Positions 54,810 through 64,000 of a DNA stretch of 64,000 bases are shown here, piece after piece. The stretch lies in NCBI RefSeq assembly GCF_027579695.1, contig NC_083569.1, positions 75,120,649 to 75,184,648 on the forward strand, read 5' to 3'. The DNA comes from Neoarius graeffei. Lineage: Eukaryota; Chordata; Actinopteri; Siluriformes; Ariidae. Both the position numbers and the translations under genes were made by a program. The stretch's first letter is position 1. Every line of letters starts with the position of its first letter. The notes beneath the pieces were generated by a model. The model made no database searches. It saw only the letters and a list, made by a program, of their open reading frames with translations, and was not told the origin of the DNA.

Positions 54810-57800
54810 TTAAGATGCAATGTTGAATGAACAAATATACCTAGCAAAAGTTAATATCACTTTAAAACATGAGTTTACGCATATTTCTTCATCTGATGTT
54901 CAAGTGACATGAGAAAGTAAGTTTAGTTAAATCACTTCTTCAGTTTCACTGTAGACATTACGTACTTTCTGTTATTGTGCATGTCATCTCTCTCTTGCAA
55001 AGACGACGACAGATGGAAATGTCTGCTAAATTTCAATGGCGGTACTCTTTTCGGTCGTTGGTTACGTGTAAGGTAAGTGACACCGCTACTTTTGCACTTT
55101 ATCCAGTCGTGTCATTACTTTGGATAGTTTGAACTGAAACAATTTCTATGTAAAAGTTGTAGTCAGAGAATAAATGATAAATTATTAACCAAGCTTCGCG
55201 TCAAGTGCTTAGCATTACTATGCTTGCTAACATCAGCCATTCCTAGCTATGGCTAACTGTGGCTTGGCTTGAGCAAGTAGCGAACATTGTTTGCGGTCAT
55301 GCTTCAAGCAGAGCCGGTCTTTGCTTCCAGTTTAGCCTGCTTGTTAGCACCAATACCAAACGAATATTAATTTAAGCCTTTCAGTAATTTCGGTGTGAAA
55401 TTTCTTCTTGGAATGTGAAACAATTGACATTGGTAACAACATGTGTGTGTTTAACTACACAATGTTGCTAAATAAATCTTATTAGAAATTGCTTTCAGTA
55501 ACTATAAGGTGGCGGGAGGCATGACATGATGCCGTTATGTTCACTGTTTTATTTCAAAAGCCTTTTGCCATACATAGGGTTGTAATGCTACTCGGAATAT
55601 GCTCAGATATGAAGTGTTTTATTCTTGTACTAAAAGTATTTGAGAGATTGAATATGAGAGGTTGTGATTTCAGTAGCAGCATTTGAACAGTGGAAAGGTT
55701 TGCAGAATACACCTGGTTCAGTAATGTTAGCATGACTAGCAAGTCGAACATTGATATTTCCCCTAACTATCTGTAAGGCCTATCTTGATATTGTATTGAG
55801 TAGTACTAATATTAGTAGAATGCCTGGGGATATCCAGAGTTAATCATAAAGTGTTGTTAGTACAGTTACTCAACACAGATTTGCAGTAAGAAATTTTATT
55901 GGCAGAAATATGTCTGGTTAATGAATTAGTGTTTTATTTTAGAATTGTTGAATTTAAGACATTTTAACTAATGTGTGTGTGCTTGCAGGTTTGGAATGCA
56001 ATGTAAACTGTGCAGATTTGAGAGTCCCAGTCCTGACGTTCTTCTGAACCACTACCTGTTGTGTCATTATCAAAGACACACTTGTCTGTTGCCCTGTCTC
56101 TATCCTTAGTGCGTTTGCACTTTCAGAACTCCAGGTGCGTTGAAGTCACATTTGTCATGAGCACACAGAGAACTTCTACAACAAGCAGCCCATTTTAATT
56201 TTGCGTGCGAAGCCTGTGAATTTAGAGACAATTGCCAACCAAAAACCTTTTTAAACCACATCAAAAGCCATTTAAGGAATCATGAAACTGTGAGGTGTCC
56301 TTTTAGGAACTGCCAGGTTAGCACAAATATTCTTTCAAGTTTTATGAGTCACATATCTAGGAAGCATAAGTCTCATTCACTTGAAGAGTTTAGATTATCT
56401 ATAACATCTCAGCAAGATGTGTCTGGAAGCATTGAACCACTCTTGTCTGCTGGAGATGATCCTCCATGTGATCCACAACGAATGACCCTTTTCCAGTAGT
56501 TCGCCCTGCATCTGAAACGTCCTACCCAGAGCCAGTGGACTATGTCACCCTTGAAATTAAGTTTGCTTCACTGATGCTTTACATGCAGACTATACTGCAC
56601 ATTTCTAAAAGTGCAACACAGGAAATATTAAGTAGAATTAATATGCTTTCGTCTTTTTCAAAACTTAATGCAAAGGAAACAATTGATGATATTTTAAAGA
56701 GGTACGAAAACATTGACGCTTTATTAAGATAGGAACTAACAGAACTGATTTCAGAGGCTGTATACACTACAAATCCTTTATCACAGCACTTCAGAGAAAG
56801 GTATCCCTTCAACAGAACGTAGAAGAGAAGTATATTTCAGGGGAAACTTTCAAGTGATTGACCCAGTTGAGTACCTTTATGATGGACTGCATCAAAATAG
56901 CTTTGTCTATGTCTTGGTTTTAAGAGTTATTGAAGTTTTGTTAAACAGAGATGATGTCTTGGAAAAAGCAGTTTTCAGTGAGGAGGAGTTGCCAGGATGG
57001 TACAAGTCGACACGTAGTGGGCAGTATTTAAAAGGAAATCCACTTTTAAGCTTTCAGAGTGATGCTATTTCGAAATTACGAAAGTTGGAAATTACCGCCG
57101 TAAACTAGGAGCAGCAGGTTGCAGTGAAGTTCATGTTAACCAGAAAAGAACAGGAGAAGATTCCAGGAATCGTTTGAAGAAGGCAAAAATGTGAAGTGAA
57201 CTTCCTTCCTGACATTCCAACTGGACAAACTGATTTAACTCTACAAAATGAAAAAGCTGCTTTACAGGAAGAAATGAAAAAGAGACATCCCAACCATGCA
57301 CTCGTTAATTCCAAAATGGAACATACAGTATGTTTGCCTTACGAAGGAAAGAAATTGTGGATGAAGAGCCTCCAGTGGTTGACATTATGAAACCGTGGCC
57401 GGCGTTATTTTTGGAAGAGCAAGCAAGTGCATAGATTTGAAATGGTTTAAGTTTTTACATGAAGCATGTTATATTAGTATGACTAAATGCACCTAAATTC
57501 TATATGACCCAGTAATAGGTTCACACAGAGCTTTACAGAATCACTGGAGTTAATCTCAAGGAGACGTTCTTCTCTTCACTTGATGAATATACACCAAAGA
57601 TCATCAAACTGTACAGGTCATGTAGTGGAGCCTTTGAAGAGGACTTGAAGAGTCTTCTGGACAAAATGGATAGCAAGGTAAATTTCTATCATCGATTGTG
57701 TATATTTCTGACAGTCTTTACTCTTTGTGTATTGCTAGGTAACTTTGCAGATACTTTTATCCAAAGAGAAGCATCTTTCAAACACTATTTTGTTACATGC

Positions 57801-58020
57801 TTGAAAATAATTAGAACTTGAAATTATTAATTAGAAATGTCATCTAACTGTGCCCTAGCCCTTACCTTACTTACAAATACAAAGGATATTTGTTCACTGT
57901 TTTGCTTTATCTTCCAGACAACCAATGTGATTTTGCATAGGAAAACAGCAGCTCTGCGAGGCCTACCATTGTTTTTGAGGGAGAGCACAGATTCCTTCTT
58001 CAAATTTTGCTTGGTGTGTA

Positions 58021-58098
58021 AACCAAGCCATAATTGAATTCTCCAACCCATTTAGCTATTTGTGGTGGTAACCCCAGATCAGCAGTAGACCTCATTAA
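58021..58098. other. Intron of the SAMD3-like pseudogene, left of the SINE
   Basis: No separate feature seen. Confidence 0.4.
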
Positions 58099-58111
58099 TG
58101 TATAGGAATTT

Positions 58112-58489
58112 CACATTCACATCACATTATCTCTAGCCGCTTTATCCTTCTACAGGGTCGCAGGCAAGCTGGAGCCTATCCCAGCTGACTACGGGCGAAA
58201 GGCGGGGTACACCCTGGACAAGTCGCCAGGTCATCACAGGGCTGACACATAGACACAGACAACCATTCACACTCACATTCACACCTACGGTCAATTTAGA
58301 GTCACCAGTTAACCTAACCTGCATGTCTTTGGACTGTGGGGGAAACCGGAGCACCCGGAGGAAACCCACGCAGACACGGGGAGAACATGCAAACTCCGCA
58401 CAGAAAGGCCCTCGCCAGCCCCGGGGCTCGAACCCAGGACCTTCTTGCTGTGAGGCGACAGCGCTAACCACTACACCACCGTGCCGCCC
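58112..58489 (-). repeat. SINE, tail type B, with 13-bp target duplication
   Basis: Full-length. TGTATAGGAATTT flanks it at 58099-58111 and 58490-58502, so it moved as a complete unit. The head at the right holds the complement of TGGTGTAGTGGTTAGCGC; the tail at the left is ATTATCTCTAGCCGC. Confidence 0.93.
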
Positions 58490-58502
58490 TGTATAGGAAT
58501 TT

Positions 58503-58780
58503 ATTATGATTATTCACTTGTCAAGTTTTCATGTAACTGAGCTTGCATCCCTTACTCCTAGGCTATTATGGTTAGAAATATAGTTCAGTACGCAAGGTAT
58601 TTGTCACCATGAAAGGAAATGTCGAAAAGAAAAGGCGTTTCTCTAAACTCTGATTTTGGTAGTGAGCTTAGTGCACTTTCATTTGGTACAAAAATGAAGA
58701 AAATCTGCTCAGAAATGAGTGAGCTATTATCATAAGCACTACAAAACTTAGACTCTGGCCTCTTGTGTTACTATGATATC
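58503..58780. other. Intron sequence without recognised features
   Basis: AT-rich; nothing identified. Confidence 0.4.
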
Positions 58781-59640
58781 TCCCTTTCAATCACTTCGCT
58801 CACGCAGCCTTTCATGCTCATGGGTGCAGTTATAGTTCATGCCGATATCAGAAGGAAGGAGGATAGACCTCCATAGTGAGGAAAACATGATTGAAACCCC
58901 GTTCCTGGTTTGATGCCGAAAAAGCCTATGGATATTAACGTGGGGTTTTTGAATAATTGCTGCTGTCAGGCTCTGTAGGTGACGGTGAAGTCTGAGATGC
59001 AGACGTTTTTGCTGACACACTCTTGCTGTCTTTTCCCGCTGTTTGATCTTTGTCTTGTATTTGACATTGTGTTTGATAGGTCAAGTATGATTTTGCTAAC
59101 CTGCAGCCAACTAGTCTCTGCACTGACTTTGCATATCACAGTCTCTTGCAAGGATTTCAAGGGAATGGTAGAGTTTTATAGTTATATCTGCACTAAACAA
59201 TCATTGCATACCTTAAAGTTGCACTTTTTATAAGTTGCTAAGTCATCTATTATTATTGCATCTGTGTATGTTTTGTTGTTTGATGCATACAAACTGAGAC
59301 TTACCGTGCAGCCCTTTTTGAGACCATGATGTGGAAAGCGGGCATAGAGAATGGTATGCATTAACAGGTTAGCAAAAAACATAGTTCATCTCTTAACAGA
59401 CGACGAACACCAAGCGAGAAAAGACAGAAAAAGAGTGTGTTGGCAAAAACGTCTGCATCTCTGACTTCTCTGTCACCTACAAAGCTTGATGGAGTGATGA
59501 GTATTCAAAACCCCCATGTTAATTTTCACAGGCTTTTTTGGCATGGAACCAGGGTGGGGGTTTTGATTATGGTTTGCCAATGTCACTGCAGAGGTCTACA
59601 CCTCCCAGGCCCAGGTAAACAAACCGGTATTTGTCTGCTT
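58781..59640. repeat. Inverted repeat of unknown origin, arms of 250-300 bp
   Basis: 58800-59035 and 59415-59625 are inverted copies of about 80% identity. For example CAGACGTTTTTGCTGACACA on the left pairs with TGTGTTGGCAAAAACGTCTG on the right, and GGTTTGATGCCGAAAAAGCC with GGCTTTTTTGGCATGGAACC. The spacer is about 380 bp. No transposase is visible. It lies in the large last intron of the pseudogene. Confidence 0.75.
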
Positions 59641-59707
59641 GATGAAACACGCTATTTTAACCACTTTTTTTTTTACATTTATTTATCTGGAATGAGACAT
59701 GCTACAG

Positions 59708-60080
59708 GGGTGGCACGGTGGTGTAGTGGTTAGCGCTGTCGCCTCACAGCAAGAAGGTCCTGGGTTCGAGCCCCGTGGCCGGCGAGGGCCTTTCTGTGCG
59801 GAGTTTGCATGTTCTCCCCGTGTCCGCGTGGGTTTCCTCTGGGTGCTCCGGTTTCCCCCACAGTCCAAAGACATGCAGGTTAGGTTAACTGGTGACTCTA
59901 AATTGACTGTAGGTGTGAATGTGGGTGTGAATGGTTGTCTGTGTCTATGTGTCAGCCCTGTGATGACCTGGCGACTTGTCCAGGGTGTACCCTGCCTTTC
60001 GCCCGTAGTCAGCTGGGATAGGCTCCAGCTTGCCTGCGACCCTGTAGAAGGATAAAGCGGCTAGAGATAATGAGATGAGA
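59708..60080 (+). repeat. SINE, tail type B, with 13-bp target duplication
   Basis: AGACATGCTACAG occurs at 59695-59707 and 60081-60093. Head, core and tail are complete. Confidence 0.93.
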
Positions 60081-60290
60081 AGACATGCTACAGTGCTGTG
60101 TTCTAAGATGCCAGGTGATGCATAGCTTTTGGGGTGACATTTTGAGCAGTTTAAAAACAGTTTAATTCTTCCCCCAGAGGTTTAGCTGTTTTGCTAACTG
60201 TCTGTACGAAGTCTCAGTGAGCTTAATAGAGGTGTATGTTGAAAATGACTGAAATTCCCCTTAAAGTTATATATGCATCTTTGCCCTGCA

Positions 60291-60665
60291 GGATACATAT
60301 GTGGATGTGGATAGCGTCAACACTCGTGGAGTCCAGATAGGAATTTTAACGGTTGTTGAGGACGACATTGCTACCACCGACACAGATGCCAATGTAAGGT
60401 GTTTTGCTTTGATTATTGAGGAGCAGATTGTTCTTGATGACCTCCCTGACCTTCCCACTGCTATGGCCCTCCTTTTTGGATTGATTTATGCTTTGAACAT
60501 GAAGTATCCAAAGGAACTGGAGTACATGTTCAAAACCATTCAAAAAGTTTTCATGCACCTTGATACCAAACTTTCTGCAAAGGTACAGTCTTTCAGAAAC
60601 AAAATGCTGAGGTGCTGGACTGTGAAAACAAGTGACTTTGTGTTGCTTGCGTATATTGCTGGTTA
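60291..60665 (+). pseudogene. Last exon of the SAMD3-like pseudogene, frame intact
   Basis: Acceptor TGCCCTGCAG precedes the exon, which reads DTYVDVDSVNTRGVQIGILT, ALIIEEQIVLDDLPDLPTAM and LIYALNMKYPKELEYMFKTI up to a stop at 60663-60665. The frame is unbroken for 124 codons, unlike the upstream exons. The last 20 codons lie in a tandem duplication, so the native stop may have been changed. Confidence 0.65.
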
Positions 60666-61230
60666 GATTAGCATAGTACTCTGCAGCACTTATACAGTTA
60701 TGGCAGAGGTATCTTTTATTTTAGGTTTTTACTGCTTTTCTGTGAGCAATGTTTTTTTTTTTTTAAGGCTCCAGTGTAATGTGTGTGTGTGTATGTGTAT
60801 GCACAGTCAAAAAGGCCTGCATTGGTTCTTTTATGTCACAATGTAAAGGTTCTGGCCATAAGGATGGCAAGTGTGTTTGATAGTTAACCAAGTAAACTAG
60901 TTCAGCATAGAAATAAAATGCTGAGGTGATGGACTGTGAAAATAAGTGACATTGTATGTTGTATATGTCATGATGGAATGTCACAAGGGAGATATTGCTG
61001 GTTAGATTAGCATAGTACTCTGCAGCACTTATAGTTATGGCAGAGGTATCTTTATTTAGGTATATTTTTACTGCTTTTCTGTGAGCAATGTTTTTGTTTT
61101 GTTTTTAAGGCTCCAGTGTAATGTGTGTGTATGCACAGTCAAAATGGCAGTGTTGGTTCTTTTAGGTCACAATGTAAAGGTTCTGGCCATAAGGAAGGCA
61201 AGCGTGTTTGTTAGTTAACCAAGTAAACTT
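60595..61230 (+). repeat. Tandem duplication of about 315 bp
   Basis: 60595-60907 is repeated at 60908-61230 at about 85-90% identity. Shared blocks include GGTTAGATTAGCATAGTACT, GGCTCCAGTGTAATGTGTGT and TAGTTAACCAAGTAAAC. The unit starts inside the last coding exon. Confidence 0.85.
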
Positions 61231-61477
61231 CATTTTTGTTATTGTGGTATACGTATTCTTAAACCTGATTATTTTATGTTTTCAGTGTAATAACTGCACA
61301 AAAAGGTTGGAAATGTCAAAATAAATAGTTGTGCTTGGTTTTACTTAATTCACTGTTTCGACTGTCTGTCTTACATACTAGAGTGATACATTAATTGCAT
61401 TTTATCTCTTAATGTAGCTCATTAAACTTGAAGAGCTTCGGTTAAACTTCAGTTTAAAGGAAGCTGTGCATACTTAG
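61231..61477. other. Spacer without a recognisable gene
   Basis: AT-rich; an AATAAATAG at about 61322 could be the polyadenylation site of the pseudogene. Confidence 0.4.
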
Positions 61478-61828
61478 AAATATAACGCAACCAGCTGCAA
61501 AGCATTTGTAAGTTTTCTTAAGTTACAGTACCATGCAGTTGTGCTACTGTACCTTGCTTTTCAAAGTTGGGTTGATGGTTTACCCAACTTCTTGTTTCAA
61601 TCAAAGCTTAATTACATGTATTATTTGCTTGCACTTGCAAAGCAAAGTTGAGGAAACTTAAAACACTGCTTTGTGTGAACTCAAAGTGTAACTTGGACTA
61701 AGTTGGCACAACTGTACAGGCCTAGTTGAGTAAACTTAAAAAGTTTAGTTAAGAAAACTTAAAAATGCTTTGCAGCTGGTTGCGTTACATTTTTAAGTTG
61801 ACCTAACTTTTTTTTTTTTACAGTGTGT
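61478..61828. mobile_element. MITE with AACGCAACCAGCTGCAAAGC inverted ends
   Basis: The left AACGCAACCAGCTGCAAAGC (about 61483) is inverted as GCTTTGCAGCTGGTTGCGTT near 61770. The right side continues to TTTTTTACAGTGT, a hAT-like end; the corresponding left end is truncated. The interior has AACTT-rich repeats. No coding. Confidence 0.65.
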
Positions 61829-62338
61829 TTGGGAGTGATTGTCACCCATTCTTTCTGGCAGATTTGCTTCTGAAAGGTAAAATTTTCTTCCACTTTTTTT
61901 AACAGACAGAAGCAGGTTCTCTTGAAATATCCCCCTTTATTTTGCTCCATCCATTTTTTCCTTCTTTTTTTTTTTTGACAAGACACACAGGTTCTGTGTA
62001 TGAAAAGCATCCCGGAGCACAATGCTGCCATCACCATCTTTCACTGTCGGGATGGGGTTCTTTGAGACATGGCTTGGGTTAGATATACACCACACATAGT
62101 GCTTTGAAACTTGCCCAAATGCAGTAAATTAACCTTGGCATCATAACACCAAAACCACATCTTTACTGGGTCACACTCGTACTTTCATAAAGTGCTGCCA
62201 CCACTATAGTTCAGTGTCGGGATGGTGTTAATTGAGATAGTTGGTTCACACCACACACAGCACTTTGAAACTTGTCCAAATACACTGTCATGACTTTGTC
62301 TCATCAAATCCACACACACAAACAAATAAATAAATAAA
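61829..62338 (-). pseudogene. Tc1 transposase debris
   Basis: Minus-strand blocks such as GCTGCCATCACCATCTTTCA and CTGTCGGGATGGGGTTCTTT correspond to the Tc1 segment before the second catalytic Asp. The same block recurs at about 62197-62240, so the remnant is partly duplicated. An AAATA microsatellite ends it at about 62310-62350. Nothing is translatable. Confidence 0.55.
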
Positions 62339-62979
62339 TAAATAAATAACCAACCAACCAACCCTGGGTCTGTCGTACTTTCATATGGATCTACTTGAGG
62401 ACTGGTTTCATGATTGCCACCCTCCCATACATTTCCAAAATAGTTGTATGGTGCAACTTCACTCCACTCTCACGCACTGCACTCTGTACTTCGTCAGAGT
62501 GACTGCTGGCCATGCTGTGGTATCCTGAATCAGTCATGTTTTTGTACTAAGTTTTGAGGGATGGCCTTGTGCAGGTCACACTTGGGTAGTGTGATGTAGC
62601 TTCTACTTCCTCACAATTGAGACAACAGTGTTTACTGGGAGGTCCAATCTCTTCTACAGAATTTTACACTCCATTCCTAAGTTATGAAATTCTGTTCCCT
62701 TCTCTTTAACTTCCTGAGAATGCTCTTTAGTTTTCATTTTTACCTGTTTACTTCTGATTGACAGTCTTTTCAAAGACACTTCAACAGAGATGGGTTTTGT
62801 TAAGACAATGGGAGCTATTTTAATATTTCACAGGTCAAGGCCAATTATAAGTCAATTGTGTCCTTGATGAGACAATATCTTTCATCTGGATCTTCCAGAA
62901 CCTGGAGGGGTGAATAATTATGCAAACACCATTTTGGTTTTTGATTGATCTTTGAAATGCTTGCTGACCAATAATTAAT

Positions 62980-63351
62980 CTCATCTCATTATCTCTAGCC
63001 GCTTTATCCTGTTCCACAGGGTCGCAGGCAAGCTGGAGCCTATCCCAGCTGACTACGGGCGAAAGGCGGGGTACACCCTGGACAAGTCGCCAGGTCATCA
63101 CAGGGCTGACACAGACACAGGCAACCATTCACACTCACATTTCACACCTACGGTCAATTTAGAGTCACCAGTTAACCTAACCTGCATGTCTTTGGACTGT
63201 GGGGGAAACCGGAGCACCTGGAGGAAACCCACGCGGACACGGGGAGAACATGCAAACTCCACACAGAAAGGCCCTCGCTGGCCACGGGGCTTGAACCCGG
63301 ACCTTCTTGCTGTGAGGCGACAGCGCTAACCACTACACCACCGCGCCGCCC
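62980..63351 (-). repeat. SINE, tail type B, with 13-bp target duplication
   Basis: ACCAATAATTAAT flanks it at 62967-62979 and 63352-63364. Full-length. The left inverted-repeat arm is empty at this site (about 29430), which dates the insertion after the two arms separated. Confidence 0.93.
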
Positions 63352-63465
63352 ACCAATAATTAATTTTAGATTAAATTCAGTGGAAAAGAACACACGTTTG
63401 CAATAAAATACTGACAGATAGAATGTGTATTATTTGTTATTCAGAAATATATAATTCTGGTTGTC

Positions 63466-63547
63466 TCATCTCATTATCTCTAGCCGCTTTATCCTTCTAC
63501 AGGGTCGCAGGCAAGCTGGAGCCTATCCCAGCTGACTACGGGCTACG
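63466..63547 (-). repeat. SINE, tail type B, 3' end only
   Basis: Only the last 80 bp of the SINE tail (CTCATTATCTCTAGCCGC on this strand). It is 5'-truncated and flanked by short GGTTGT repeats. Confidence 0.8.
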
Positions 63548-64000
63548 GGTTGTGTTAAATAATTTTGCAAGTCATCACATATGATCTTTCATTGTAAAGA
63601 TAACATTTCAATCACTGGAATTTAAAAATTACATGGATCATGTGAAAGCACTTCATCTTATCAGGTTTGTGCTGGGCCCGGAGTCTGCTCAGGAAGGAAT
63701 ATACCCTGCATTGGACAGCAGTCCTGAACCAGTCACTATACCGTAAATATACAAATTCATACATTCCTTCATAGCTAGTCATAATGTAGCAGAACCAGTC
63801 CATTTACTGGGATGTTAAGAGTTGAGCAGTAACTGGACAACATGGACATGCAAAACTGGACTGATGTGTGAACTGGATGGAGCAAACACCCTTAATCTAT
63901 CCCTGTTCCAAAAAAAAAAAAAAATCAATTTAATCCAGTTTGTCTTAAACAGCCACAAATTTATTGAGAGTTAAACAGGTTATATTGATTTTCATTACAA

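Larger units (their letters stand above)
55013..60665 (+). pseudogene. Multi-exon C2H2 zinc finger/SAMD3-like pseudogene
   Basis: Pieces in order: possible first exon 55013-55072 (donor GTAAGT); exon from 55989 (acceptor TTGCAG) with ATG 55996, MQCKLCRFESPSPDVLLNHY and degenerate C2H2 fingers (CEACEFRDN, VRCPFRNCQ, FMSHISRKH); a helical part (LMLYMQTILHISKSATQEIL); the IDPVEYLYDGLHQNSFVYV block (56854-57108); 57196-57420; an exon ending at 57677 (DEYTPKIIKLYRSCSGAFEE, donor GTAAAT); exon 57918-58035 (TTNVILHRKTAALRGLPLFL); last exon 60291-60665. In-frame stops at 56107-56109 and 56158-56160 and frameshifts near 56495, 56731 and 56850 make it a pseudogene. The set resembles a fish-expanded family annotated as SAMD3-like; its function is unknown. 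Confidence 0.65.
62340..64000 (-). repeat. Right arm of the large inverted repeat, cut by the window edge
   Basis: Reverse complement of 28898-31615 without the Tc1 element; base 64000 pairs with 28898. It holds two type-B SINEs that the left arm lacks. At the Tc1 site it carries about 40 bp (62660-62700) not present in the left arm. The arm probably continues beyond 64000. Confidence 0.85.

Noticed and set aside
58142..58471. Open frames of about 110 codons in the SINE copies (also 53115, 59699, 62835)
   Set aside because: The same peptide recurs in every SINE copy and reflects the repeat sequence, not a gene.
59720..59790. tRNA-like sequence with A and B boxes
   Set aside because: It is the head of a SINE, without a foldable acceptor stem or anticodon arm; the same holds for the other SINE heads and for 53704-53775.

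Overview
This is a eukaryotic, vertebrate-type window: interrupted genes with GT/AG introns, tRNA-derived SINEs, fish-type LINEs, LTR elements and cut-and-paste transposons. The mix (Rex3-like and I-clade LINEs, Gmr1-like and Mag-like Ty3 elements, BEL/Pao, Tc1, hAT, Kolobok) and the host genes (a very large interferon-inducible GTPase with fibronectin modules, a neuroligin-2-like terminal exon, a fish-expanded C2H2/SAMD3-like gene) point to a teleost. A catfish-like otophysan is my guess from the SINE type and is not proven.

Layout. 1-1.56 kb: SINE tail and spacer. 1.56-7.77 kb: decayed I-clade-like LINE (minus) split by a Gmr1-like Ty3 element with a deleted pol. 7.8-20.7 kb: decayed BEL/Pao element (plus), split first by a 0.7-kb foldback element and then by a CR1/L2/Rex1-type LINE (minus); that LINE carries a two-LTR Gmr1-like element whose integrase lies upstream of reverse transcriptase. 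21.8-27.5 kb: the one clearly intact host gene, a five-exon very large GTPase. Its 3' end is repeated at 28.1 kb. 28.9-31.9 kb: one arm of a large inverted repeat, holding a Tc1 element. 32.4-33.5 kb: LINE fragment. 34.1-37.9 kb: hAT element with perfect 8-bp target duplications and a nested Rex3-like LINE. 40.2-41.5 kb: Kolobok-like element with a THAP exon. 41.7-42.4 kb: terminal neuroligin-2-like exon (minus). 42.8-45.5 kb: Ty3 element (minus) of conventional order. 45.5-50.8 kb: Mag-like Ty3 element (plus) split by a 1.2-kb hAT insertion. 50.8-54.8 kb: hAT, LINE, SINE and MITE pieces. 55.0-60.7 kb: multi-exon pseudogene of a C2H2/SAMD3-like family, with SINEs and an inverted repeat in its introns. 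61.5-64 kb: MITE, Tc1 debris and the second arm of the inverted repeat, cut by the window edge.

Biology. The host genes form no pathway together. The GTPase is an innate-immunity family gene in a repeat-rich, duplicating neighbourhood; the inverted arm at the right edge matches its downstream flank, which suggests another copy in opposite orientation beyond the window. Most other coding capacity is dead mobile-element sequence whose nesting gives a relative insertion history. I could run no searches: family names come from motif reading, and splice sites and boundaries are read by eye.
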